A stretch of 64,000 bases of DNA from assembly GCA_002021875.1 (NCBI GenBank), contig CP018627.1:10478001-10542000 (forward strand). The letters run 5' to 3'. Shown piece after piece: positions 25,098 to 35,430 of this stretch. Made by a program: the position numbers and the translations under genes. Every line of letters starts with the position of its first letter. Position 1 is the stretch's first letter. Source of the DNA: Streptomyces hygroscopicus. Its GTDB lineage: Bacteria > Actinomycetota > Actinomycetes > Streptomycetales > Streptomycetaceae. The notes under the pieces are model-generated. The model did not search any database and was not told the origin of the DNA. It saw only the letters and a list, made by a program, of their open reading frames with translations.

Positions 25098-25453
25098 TTA
25101 CTGAGCACGGCGTCAAGGTACTCGGAGATCGCGTCCCGGTTGCGGGTCAGGCACTCGATGCGCCGGCTCATGCGGTCCCGCTCGTTCTCCAGCGTGGCGA
25201 TCATCTCCGGTGTGGCGTCGGAGAAGTGAATGCGCCGCGGCTTGTCGAGGCACGGCAGGATCTGCTTGATGATCCGGGTCGGAAGCCCCGCGTCGAGCAG
25301 CCCCCTGATCTGCAGCACCCGGTCGACGAGACGCTCGTCGTAGGAGCGGTAGCCGTTCGCACAGCGGTCGGGCAGGATCAGCTTCTGCTCCTCGTAGTAG
25401 CGCAGCAGCCGGCGCGGTGTGCCGGTGCGCTCCGAGAGCTCTCCGATACGCAT
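25082..25453 (-). CDS. MerR-family transcriptional regulator
   Basis: 123 residues. The N-terminal winged helix begins MRIGELSERTGTPRRLLRYY, the canonical MerR start. It is followed by EEQKLILPDRCANGYRSYDE (wing) and a coiled-coil dimerisation helix (about 75-110; TPEMIATLENERDRMSRRIE). There is no long C-terminal effector domain and no metal-binding Cys pattern, so it belongs to the short MerR group that senses drugs or stress. The extreme C-terminus runs into the sequence that now encodes the VOC remnant, so its last few residues may not be ancestral. It probably controls its own promoter at the palindrome 25501-25516. Confidence 0.92.
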   Translation of the reverse strand: MRIGELSERTGTPRRLLRYYEEQKLILPDRCANGYRSYDERLVDRVLQIRGLLDAGLPTRIIKQILPCLDKPRRIHFSDATPEMIATLENERDRMSRRIECLTRNRDAISEYLDAVLSNNTAS

Positions 25454-25500
25454 GTGTCCGTCCTTGTCTCTCCGCCCGCGTGCCGCCGATCCGGCTGACT

Positions 25501-25516
25501 CTCACATTCATGTGAG
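25501..25516. promoter_or_regulatory. Perfect palindrome, likely MerR operator
   Basis: CTCACAT-TC-ATGTGAG is a perfect 7+2+7 inverted repeat 48 bases upstream of the MerR start. MerR proteins bind such palindromes within an extended promoter spacer. The flanking -35 and -10 hexamers are not clear on either strand. Confidence 0.6.
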
Positions 25517-25684
25517 GGTTGCAGCGTATCGTGGGGCGGGTGCACTCGCGAGCGGGCGGCGCCGGGAAAAGTGCCAGGTGATTGAACGGAGGCCCCCGGC
25601 GCGCCGTACGGATAACGGCGGGCCCGACTACCCGAGCCGGGTCCGCCGTGCCACCACCGGGCTTCGCAGGGAAGGACCTTCGGG

Positions 25685-27619
25685 TTGTCGCGCCAATCGA
25701 GCTCTCATCAGCGGTCGGAAACGGACAAGGGAACCACGGAGCAGGCCCCGACGGAGGGCCCGGCTCCGGAGAGTCCACCTCAGGCTGAGCCTGAGGCCAC
25801 GCCGGATCTCCCCGCCCAGCGGCAGGATGACACCGGGGAGCGGGACGCGGTCCCCGACCAGGAGGTGAGCTCCGTCCACGACACGGCCGCCGCCCCCAAG
25901 GGCTGGCGGGCCAAGTACCCCGCCGTGGCGCGGACGGTGGCGTGGACGGCCACGGGGCTCTCCCTCGCCCTCGTGTTCCTCGCCCTCCTCCTGCCGACCC
26001 GGCTCAGCCTCATCGAACCCAGCGCCTTCATGCGCATCCCGGTGGAGGGGGTGTTCGGCGCCACGCTGCTGCTGATGCTGCCGTCGATGGCGCGGCGGGT
26101 GGTGGCGGTGCTCGCCGGGGTGGGACTCGGCGCGCTGACCATATTGAACCTGCTCGACATCGGCTTCAACGAGTTCCTCGGCCGTGGGTTCAACGTGGTG
26201 CTCGACTGGATACTGCTGGACGACGCCCAGTCGTACGTCGAGGACGCGCTCGGCGACACGGCCGCCACCGCCGCCGTGATCGGTGTCGTGGTCCTCGCCG
26301 TGGTGATGCTCGTCCTGATGGGGCTCGCCGTCCTGCGGATCAGCAACGTCATGGCGAGGAACAGCGCCGTGGCGACCCGTACCACCCTGGTGCTCGGCAC
26401 CGTCTGGGTCATGTGCGCGGCGCTCGGCGTGCAGGTGGCCGGGGCGCCGTTCGCGTCCCGGAGCACCACCGCGCTCGTCCAGGACCGGGCGGAGCGGGTG
26501 CGCAAGACCCTCAAGGACGAGCGGGAGTTCGCCAAGGTGGCCGCCGTCGACACCTACGGCGACACCCCCGGCGACCAGCTGCTGACCGGGTTGCGCGGCA
26601 AGGACATGATGTTCACCTTCATCGAGAGCTATGGCCGCTCGGCCATCGAGGACCCGGCGATCGCGCCCGGTGTCGACAAGACTCTCAAGAACGCCACCAA
26701 GCGGTTGAACAAGGCCGGGTTCGCCTCCAAGAGCGGCTGGCTCACCTCGGCCACCTACGGCGGCAGCAGCTGGCTGGGGCACTCGACCTTCCTCACCGGC
26801 CTGTGGATCGACAACCAGAACCGCTACCGCACCGTCACCGCGGGCGACCACATGTCCCTCACCCGCGCCTTCCAGCGCACCGGCGCCTGGCGCACGGTCG
26901 GCATCATGCCGGGAGTCACCAAGGGCTGGCCGGAGGGCAAGTTCTACGGCCTCGACCACGTCTACGACTCCCGCGACCTCGGCTACAAGGGCCCGAAGTT
27001 CAGCTGGTCGACCATGCCCGACCAGTACGCCCTCAAGGCGTTTGAGCACCTGGAGCACGGCAAGAAGCGCGACAAGCCGCTGATGTCGGAGATCATCCTG
27101 ACCTCCAGCCACCAGCCCTGGGCGCCCATCCCCAAGACGGTCCCCTGGAGCCAGGTCGGCGACGGCTCGGTCTACAAGGCCATCGAGAAGGCCGGCAAGA
27201 ATCCCGCGGATGTGTTCACCGACTCCGGCAAGGTGAAGACCGAGTACGGAAAGTCCATCCAGTACTCGGTGAACAGCCTCATCGACTATGTGCTGAAGTA
27301 CGGCAACAAGAACACCGTGCTCGTCTTCCTCGGCGACCACCAGCCCCTCGCCCGGGTCAGCGGCGACAACGCCAGCCGGGACGTACCGGTCGCGATCGTC
27401 GCGCACGACAAGGCGGTGCTGGACCGGATCTCCCACTGGGGCTGGGAGGACGGCCTGATGCCGGGCGCGAAGGCCCCGGTGTGGAAGATGAGCTCCTTCC
27501 GCGACCGCTTCCTGGACGCCTACGGTCCGAACCCCGGCGGCGCCACGGCCCCTTCCGCACTGTCGACCTCACCGAAAGCCTCGCCCGAAGCCGCGCCGAA
27601 GGCTTCGGCAAAGCGATAG
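25685..27619 (+). CDS. Membrane-anchored sulfatase-like (alkaline phosphatase superfamily) protein
   Basis: 644 residues from a TTG eight bases after AAGGA. The N-terminal 75 residues are acidic/Pro-rich and disordered. About 78-245 contains four or five transmembrane helices (ARTVAWTATGLSLALVFLALL and similar). About 300-610 is an extracytoplasmic sulfatase/phosphotransferase fold. Recognisable parts are FIESYGRSA with metal-binding residues, the substrate loop with SATYGGSSWLGHSTF, and the C-terminal metal pair in FLGDHQPLARVSG. This layout resembles lipoteichoic-acid synthase-like and phosphoglycerol-transferase enzymes, but the usual catalytic Thr context is not certain. It may act on a cell-envelope substrate. 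The tail is a KAS/PEA-rich stretch. Confidence 0.8.
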   Translation: MSRQSSSHQRSETDKGTTEQAPTEGPAPESPPQAEPEATPDLPAQRQDDTGERDAVPDQEVSSVHDTAAAPKGWRAKYPAVARTVAWTATGLSLALVFLALLLPTRLSLIEPSAFMRIPVEGVFGATLLLMLPSMARRVVAVLAGVGLGALTILNLLDIGFNEFLGRGFNVVLDWILLDDAQSYVEDALGDTAATAAVIGVVVLAVVMLVLMGLAVLRISNVMARNSAVATRTTLVLGTVWVMCAALGVQVAGAPFASRSTTALVQDRAERVRKTLKDEREFAKVAAVDTYGDTPGDQLLTGLRGKDMMFTFIESYGRSAIEDPAIAPGVDKTLKNATKRLNKAGFASKSGWLTSATYGGSSWLGHSTFLTGLWIDNQNRYRTVTAGDHMSLTRAFQRTGAWRTVGIMPGVTKGWPEGKFYGLDHVYDSRDLGYKGPKFSWSTMPDQYALKAFEHLEHGKKRDKPLMSEIILTSSHQPWAPIPKTVPWSQVGDGSVYKAIEKAGKNPADVFTDSGKVKTEYGKSIQYSVNSLIDYVLKYGNKNTVLVFLGDHQPLARVSGDNASRDVPVAIVAHDKAVLDRISHWGWEDGLMPGAKAPVWKMSSFRDRFLDAYGPNPGGATAPSALSTSPKASPEAAPKASAKR

Positions 27620-27642
27620 TCCTCGGCGTCTGGACGACCATT

Positions 27643-27697
27643 TCAGGGCGGTGGCCGGCCACCGCCCCGGAATGGTCAGGGCGGTGGCCGGCCACCG
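27643..27697. repeat. Duplicated 22-bp unit containing an 18-bp palindrome
   Basis: A 22-mer (27643-27664 and 27676-27697) contains GCGGTGGCCGGCCACCG. In the first copy this extends to a perfect 18-bp palindrome. It lies between the convergent sulfatase and DUF475 genes and could act as a terminator in both directions. Confidence 0.65.
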
Positions 27698-27741
27698 GTG
27701 GGGTTTCGCGGAGGACACCGTCCGCCTGGCGGCGGCCCGGC

Positions 27742-28890
27742 TCAGACCCCGGAGGAGACCTCAGCCTTCTCGCTGGACCCCGTGTCCGTTCCCTCGGCCG
27801 CCGCTAGCCTGCGGTTGCGCTGGACCGAGGAGAAGAAGGACCAGGCGATCAGGACGACGCCGACGAGGCCCGTGATGACCTCGTGTATCTCGTACCGGAT
27901 GGTGACGAGCAGGATCACGGCGAGGGCGCCGATCGCGTAGTGCGCGCCGTGCTCCAGGTAGACGTAGTCGTCGAGGGTGCCCTGGCGGACCAGGTAGACC
28001 GTGAGCGAGCGGACGTACATCGCGCCGATGCCGAGGCCGAGCGCCATCAGGACGATGTCGTTGGTGATCGCGAAGGCGCCGATGACGCCGTCGAAGGAGA
28101 AGGACGCGTCCAGGACCTCCAGGTAGAGGAACATGAAGAACGCGGCCTTGCCGGCCATCACGACCGCCGGGACCTTCTTGCCGCTCCTCCTGGCCTCTTC
28201 CTCGGCCTCGTGCTCGCGCTCCTCCTCTTCCTCGAGCTTGTTCTCGAAGTAGCCGGAGAGGCCGCTGACGATCAGGTAGGTGATCAAGCCCGCGACGCCG
28301 GCGATCAGGACGGTCTCCGCCTTGTCCGCATGGATGCCGCCGTGCTGGTGGGCCTTGGTGGCGAAGGTCATCGCGGAGACGAGCAGCACGATGAGCGCGA
28401 TGCAGACGGAGAGCATGTCGACCTTGCCGAGCTTGGCGAGCGGACGCTCCAGCCAGCCGAGCCACTTGATCTCCCGTTCCTCGAAGATGAAGTCGAGGAA
28501 GATCATCAACAGGAACATGCCACCGAAGGCGGCGATCGACGGATGGGCGTCGGTCACCAACTGCTGGTACTTGTCCTTGTCGTCGACCGCGAGCCGTACC
28601 GCTTCGATCGGACCGATCTTGGCGCTGATGGCGACGATCACGACCGGGAAGACCAGGCGCATGCCGAAGACCGCGATCAGGACGCCGATGGTGAGGAAGA
28701 TCTTCTGCCAGAAGGCATTCATCTTCTTCAGGATCCCGGCGTTGACCACGGCGTTGTCGAAGGACACCGAGATCTCGAGGATGGACAGGATCGCCACGAT
28801 CCCGAAGCCGGTCCACCCCCCGTAGAACACGGCCGCGACCAGGCCGAGCGCGGTGACCGCGAACGACCAGCCGAACGTTTTCAGAAGCAC
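27742..28890 (-). CDS. DUF475 (TerC-like) integral membrane protein
   Basis: 382 residues with about eight to nine hydrophobic segments. Signature sequences are ILEISVSFDNAVVNAGIL near residue 40, and LEVLDASFSFDGVIGAFAIT near residue 255, two copies of the Asp-containing motif that characterises the TerC/DUF475 membrane fold. A very acidic and basic cytosolic loop (KLEEEEEREHEAEEEARR) lies at about 218-238. TerC-like proteins are implicated in metal-ion (Mn2+, tellurite-linked) homeostasis or in protein secretion at the membrane. DUF475 itself is not characterised well. The GTG start has only a weak ribosome-binding site. In Streptomyces these genes are often near TerD-type stress genes; here a TerD fusion lies 30 kb away. 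Confidence 0.88.
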   Translation of the reverse strand: MLLKTFGWSFAVTALGLVAAVFYGGWTGFGIVAILSILEISVSFDNAVVNAGILKKMNAFWQKIFLTIGVLIAVFGMRLVFPVVIVAISAKIGPIEAVRLAVDDKDKYQQLVTDAHPSIAAFGGMFLLMIFLDFIFEEREIKWLGWLERPLAKLGKVDMLSVCIALIVLLVSAMTFATKAHQHGGIHADKAETVLIAGVAGLITYLIVSGLSGYFENKLEEEEEREHEAEEEARRSGKKVPAVVMAGKAAFFMFLYLEVLDASFSFDGVIGAFAITNDIVLMALGLGIGAMYVRSLTVYLVRQGTLDDYVYLEHGAHYAIGALAVILLVTIRYEIHEVITGLVGVVLIAWSFFSSVQRNRRLAAAEGTDTGSSEKAEVSSGV

Positions 28891-29293
28891 TGGCTACCCA
28901 ATCGTTTTGTACGGGGCTCCCCCGCACGGTACCTGACTTTGCGAAACATTGACCCCGAAGTCTAGAGCGATGCCTCGCAGCCCTGACACATAGTCCGGGC
29001 CAACAGCGCGAAACTTCCACTCGCCGCCGTGCCGGTAGAGCGCCCACTGCAAACGCCGAGTACACAACCCCCCGGATGCGGTTGCAGTACGAGGAGCGCA
29101 GATGAGTCAGCAACCCGTGGGCCGTCGCGAACCTTTCCGACGCCAGTTCATGACCGCTCGGGGAAGGCCTGCCGCTCCTGGTCCGGCCACGGGGCACAGT
29201 CGGCCGCGGCTGACCGGTGAGTCGGGGTCGCCCTCGATCCTCGCCGGTCTTTTCGCGCCGTTCTGCCCCGTACCGGCCCATCGGCGTGGTCGG

Positions 29294-30034
29294 ATGCGGC
29301 GCATGGGTTCCCGTCGCGATGCTCACACCCCGCCCGCACCCGGATGCGCCGGTTCATCCGTCGTGGGGGTGGACGCCTGCCGTACCGGCTGGGTGGCCGT
29401 GACCCTGTGCGAGGAGGGCCGCTTCGCCGGGGCGGATACCGCGGGCGGGCTGCGCGAGCTGCTCGGCCGGCTTCCGGATGCCGCCGTGGTCGCGGTCGAC
29501 ATGCCGCTGGGGCTGCTGACGGCCGGATGGCGCGAGGCGGAGGCCCTGGCCGTGGCGATGGTGGCCCCGCACCGCTCCCGGGTCTTCTCCGTGCCGCCGC
29601 GCGAGGTCTGGGAGGCGGATGACTACGACGACGCCAATCTGCGCTGCCGGACCCTTACCGGTCGGGGGCTGAGCCGTCAGACCTGGGGGCTGGCCGCGAA
29701 GCTGCGCGAGGCCAACGCCTGCCGCGACGGGGGCGACCACCGGCTCTACGAGGTCCATCCCGAGGTCTCCTTCGCCGCCGTCAACGAGGGTCGGCCCGTG
29801 GCCTGGAGCAAGAAGAGCTGGAACGGCCAGGCCGTGCGCCGCCGGTTGCTGGAGGACCAGGGCATCGTCCTGCCCGACGACCTCGGACCGGTCGGCCGGG
29901 TGCCGCCCGACGACGTCCTGGACGCCGCGGCGGCCGCCTGGAGCGCGCGGCGCATCGTGCTCGGGGCCGCCCGGAGCCTTCCCGATCCGCCTCAGACGGC
30001 GGACACCGGGCTGCCCGCCGCGATCTGGTACTGA
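29294..30034 (+). CDS. DUF429 family protein (RNase H-like fold)
   Basis: About 246 residues. The family signature begins at VVGVDACRTGWVAV, followed by VVAVDMPLGL (second acidic strand), APHRSRVFSVPPREVWEA, GLSRQTWGLAAKLREAN, YEVHPEVSFAAVN and PPDDVLDAAAAAWSARR. The conserved acidic residues suggest an RNase H-like nuclease fold, but the function is unknown. The start is uncertain: the ATG at 29294 gives the normal family length, yet a perfect GAGGAG (29091-29096) five bases before an in-frame ATG at 29102 would add 64 residues that look unlike a protein domain. A strong terminator follows 20 bases after the stop. Confidence 0.8.
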   Translation: MRRMGSRRDAHTPPAPGCAGSSVVGVDACRTGWVAVTLCEEGRFAGADTAGGLRELLGRLPDAAVVAVDMPLGLLTAGWREAEALAVAMVAPHRSRVFSVPPREVWEADDYDDANLRCRTLTGRGLSRQTWGLAAKLREANACRDGGDHRLYEVHPEVSFAAVNEGRPVAWSKKSWNGQAVRRRLLEDQGIVLPDDLGPVGRVPPDDVLDAAAAAWSARRIVLGAARSLPDPPQTADTGLPAAIWY

Positions 30035-30054
30035 CCGATCCCCGCGCGGATGGC

Positions 30055-30090
30055 GGGAGGCCGCCCGAGCCGTGCCTCGGGCGGCCTCCC
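30055..30090 (+). terminator. Strong hairpin terminator
   Basis: A perfect 15-bp stem (30055-30069 with 30076-30090; GGGAGGCCGCCCGAG) closes on a 6-base loop, followed by CTTCCCCC. It ends the DUF429 transcript and may also serve the convergent peptidase gene. Confidence 0.8.
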
Positions 30091-30249
30091 CTTCCCCCAC
30101 CCCCTGGAGATGGACCTATGGGGTGTCCGGCGGGTCTTTCCCCTCCCCGCCCCTTTCCGTTGCCAGGGGTGGGGAGGGAGCGGCCTGCCGCAGGCGTCAA
30201 GCTCTGCCGGACACTTCCTTGAGGGGCGCCGTGCGTCCGGTGTGAGCCG

Positions 30250-32933
<2,684 letters not shown>

Positions 32934-33767
32934 GTGGCGATCGTTGTCGAGCTGACCTCCTACCCCGTCAAGGGCTGCGCGGGTGTTCCCGTATCCGAGG
33001 CGCTGCTGACGGAGGCGGGTCTGCGGCACGACCGCAGCTTCATGGTCATCGGCGAGGACGGAGAGTGCCGCACGCAGCGGCGCGATCCCCGGCTCGCCGT
33101 CATCCGCCCCGCCATCGACCCGGACGGCACCCGGCTCACCCTGTCGGCACCCGGCGAGGGTGAAGTGGCCATCGACGTCGACACCACCTCCGCCCGGCGC
33201 GAGGTCGAGCTGTTCCACAACCCCTTCCTCGGTATCGACCAGGGTGATGACGCCGCCACGTGGCTTTCGCGGGCGCTGGGCGCGCCGAGCCGGCTGGTGC
33301 GGGTGCCCCCGGAGCACGACCGGGTGACCGAAGGATGGATCCCCGGCACCTGCGGCTACGCCGACAGCGGCGCCGTGCACCTCGTCTCCCGGGCCAGCCT
33401 GGACGGGCTGAACCAGCGGATCGCCGAGGCGGGCGGCGCCGCGCTGCCCATGAACCGCTTCCGCCCCGGCATCGTGCTCGGCGGATGGGATGAACCCCAT
33501 CGGGAGGACCGGATCCGCAGGATCGCCATCGGCGGCGCCGAGCTGGGCTTCGCCAAGCCCACCGCCCGGTGCGTCGTGACGACCGTCGATCAGATCAAGG
33601 GCGTCAAGGCGGGCCCGGAGCCACTGCGCACCCTGGCCGGCTACCGGCGCGGCCCGGGTGGCGCCACCCTGTTCGGCTGCCAGTTCTCCGTGACCCGCGC
33701 CGGAAAGCTGGCCGTGGGCGATGAGGTGGACGTCATCGAGTGGGACGGGCCGCCGCCGGGGGAGTGA
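32934..33767 (+). CDS. MOSC domain protein (YcbX-like)
   Basis: 277 residues from GTG. An N-terminal MOSC_N beta-barrel (about 1-115; VELTSYPVKGCAGVPVSEA, LRHDRSFMVIGEDG, TQRRDPRLAVI) precedes the MOSC core (about 130-270). Conserved MNRFRPGIVLGG and TARCVVTTVDQ are present; the Cys of the latter coordinates molybdenum in this family. mARC/YcbX proteins reduce N-hydroxylated compounds using the molybdenum cofactor and a separate electron donor. No ferredoxin domain is fused, unlike Escherichia coli YcbX. The last eight codons and stop are part of a 32-bp tandem duplication. Confidence 0.9.
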   Translation: MAIVVELTSYPVKGCAGVPVSEALLTEAGLRHDRSFMVIGEDGECRTQRRDPRLAVIRPAIDPDGTRLTLSAPGEGEVAIDVDTTSARREVELFHNPFLGIDQGDDAATWLSRALGAPSRLVRVPPEHDRVTEGWIPGTCGYADSGAVHLVSRASLDGLNQRIAEAGGAALPMNRFRPGIVLGGWDEPHREDRIRRIAIGGAELGFAKPTARCVVTTVDQIKGVKAGPEPLRTLAGYRRGPGGATLFGCQFSVTRAGKLAVGDEVDVIEWDGPPPGE

Positions 33768-33804
33768 CCGGGTGGGACGGGCCGCCGCCGGGGGAGTGAC
33801 CGGG
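33741..33804 (+). repeat. Perfect 32-bp tandem duplication carrying the MOSC stop codon
   Basis: The 32 bases 33741-33772, starting TGGGACGGGCCGCCGCC, are repeated without change at 33773-33804. The first copy encodes the last codons and TGA of the MOSC gene; the second copy is downstream. A perfect copy suggests a recent replication slippage event. Confidence 0.9.
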
Positions 33805-33809
33805 AGCGC

Positions 33810-34220
33810 TCAGACCGACGCGAGCACCTTGGCGAAGCTGTCCAGGAGCTGGGCGGCGCCCTCCTCGGCCTGGGCGCACTGCTCCTGCGGTGGGGCCGGC
33901 TGCCGGAGCACCACCCGGGTCCGGCCGTCGCCGAGCTCGGTGAAGGTGGCGGTCATCTCCATGACCCCCTGCGGAAGGTCCAGGGTCCACACCAGCCGCT
34001 CCTGGCCGACCACCTCGCGGTAGACGCCGCGCATCGGCATCTCGCCCCCGGGAGTGGCGATGTCCGCCTTCCAGGCGCCACCCGGCCGCACGTCGAGGGC
34101 GACGGACTCGGGGGCGGCGCCGAACCAGCGGGCGAAGTACTCCGGCTCGGTCCACACCCGCCACACCGTCTCGCGCGGTGCGTCCAGGTCCCGGGTGACG
34201 GTGATCTCGGTGTCTCTCAT
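33810..34220 (-). CDS. SRPBCC/AHSA1-type (START-like) protein
   Basis: 136 residues. The fold is recognisable from the opening ITVTRDLDAPRETVWRVWTEPEYFARWFG, with the motif PRETVWRVWTEPE, then DVRPGGAWKADI, the long strand around VWTLDLPQGVMEMTATFTELGDG, and a C-terminal helix (EEGAAQLLDSFAKVLASV). AHSA1-type proteins form a hydrophobic cavity for small ligands; a specific ligand cannot be inferred. In many actinobacteria such genes are paired with an ArsR regulator, which is not the case here. It is convergent with the MOSC gene, separated only by the 32-bp duplication. Confidence 0.9.
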   Translation of the reverse strand: MRDTEITVTRDLDAPRETVWRVWTEPEYFARWFGAAPESVALDVRPGGAWKADIATPGGEMPMRGVYREVVGQERLVWTLDLPQGVMEMTATFTELGDGRTRVVLRQPAPPQEQCAQAEEGAAQLLDSFAKVLASV

Positions 34221-34281
34221 GGTCTCTCCTCGGTGCGCGGGAAGGTGTCGTCACCCATCAGACCGGCCCCCCGCGCGGAAC

Positions 34282-35328
34282 TCATCGGTCCTGGCTCAGC
34301 AGCCTTCCGTCCTCCCGGCCGATCCAGTACCGGCGCAGCACATCGAGGACCACCGACACCTCGCAGGCGGTGATGCCGGGGAGCTTCGCCAGATCGTGGG
34401 TGAGCAGGTCGGCGAGGCCGTCCTCGTCCCGGAACACGCCGTGATGGATCACCGAGGAGGTGCCCGCGACGATCGAGACATAGCGCGCCGAGGGATGCCG
34501 GGCCAGCGCGTCGGCCACTTCCTGGATGGCCCCGGGGGCGGCATGCAGCTCGATCACGACCTCCAGCGCATGGCCGAGCAGCGCCGGTTCGATCTCCACA
34601 CGGGGCCGTACCAGACCGCGCTGGAGGAGCGACTGGGTCAGCCGGTAGGCGGTGGACCGGCTGATGCCGAGCCCGCGCGCCACATCGGCGGCGCTCGCCC
34701 GTGCGTCCTGGCGCAGCAGCTCCACGGCCCGCAGCTCGTCGTCGCTGAACTCCGTGACGGCGGTGGGCTCCGCCACCGGATCGGCGACCTGGCGCAGCGC
34801 CCGCACCTGGGCGTCGTCCAGCCGCCGCAGCCGCCAGGAGTCGGACTTCGCCGTCGCCCTGAGCACCAGTTCGGTACGGGCCGACCGCACACCGGGGACG
34901 GACGGGATCCGGGTCATCAGCAGCTCCCGGGCCCGGTCGCGCCGGGTCGCGTGCAGGGAGCAGTAGACATCGGTGCGGCCCGTGGTCGTGGCGACGAACG
35001 GTATCTCGGGCAGCTCCGACAGCCGCCGGGCCACCTGCCACGCCTGCCCCGGGGCCGTGGCCACCCAGACGTGCATGGGGTTGCCCTCGGCCAGCATGGG
35101 CCACTCCACCTGACCGATCACCCGCAGCAGCCGCTCCTCCCCGAGCCGGGTCAGCCGGCGGCCGACGGTGCTGGCCGAGCTGCCGAGCACCTCGGCCAGC
35201 GCGCTCAGCGGCGCCCTCGGCGCCACCTGCAGGGCGGCCACCAGATCGAGGTCGGCGTCGTCGAGTACCGGTGGTGTGGTGGGAACGGCTGCCATGGGTA
35301 CGAATCTATCGTGCGATTGGTGCTCCAT
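34282..35328 (-). CDS. Lrp/AsnC-family regulator with two Lrp modules
   Basis: 348 residues, about twice the usual Lrp length. It contains two successive Lrp units. Helix-turn-helix 1 (LDDADLDLVAALQVAPRAPLSALAEVLGSSASTVGRRLTRL pattern, about 22-65) is followed by a RAM-like domain. Helix-turn-helix 2 (FSDDELRAVELLRQDARASAADVARGLGISRSTAYRLTQSL pattern, about 200-240) is followed by a second RAM domain (about 255-330). Double-module Lrp proteins are common in Streptomyces and bind amino acids or related ligands. It is divergent from an AbgT transporter and M20 peptidase operon. The ATG at 35328 has AGGA upstream; the ATG at 35295 has no site. Confidence 0.88.
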   Translation of the reverse strand: MEHQSHDRFVPMAAVPTTPPVLDDADLDLVAALQVAPRAPLSALAEVLGSSASTVGRRLTRLGEERLLRVIGQVEWPMLAEGNPMHVWVATAPGQAWQVARRLSELPEIPFVATTTGRTDVYCSLHATRRDRARELLMTRIPSVPGVRSARTELVLRATAKSDSWRLRRLDDAQVRALRQVADPVAEPTAVTEFSDDELRAVELLRQDARASAADVARGLGISRSTAYRLTQSLLQRGLVRPRVEIEPALLGHALEVVIELHAAPGAIQEVADALARHPSARYVSIVAGTSSVIHHGVFRDEDGLADLLTHDLAKLPGITACEVSVVLDVLRRYWIGREDGRLLSQDR

Positions 35329-35361
35329 GCGTGAATCATTCCTGCGTTACAAGTCTTTTAC

Positions 35362-35390
35362 TTGCCTCATTCCGTCATGCCTTCTCTAAT
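35362..35390 (+). promoter_or_regulatory. Candidate promoter of the AbgT-M20 operon
   Basis: TTGCCT (35362-35367) and TCTAAT (35385-35390) are separated by 17 bases, about 40 bases upstream of the GTG start and close to the divergent Lrp start. The whole 35295-35430 stretch is A/T-rich for this genome and is the likely Lrp binding region. Confidence 0.45.
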
Positions 35391-35430
35391 GGACGACCAC
35401 TACTGCGTCACCGACGAAGGAGTGCGGACG

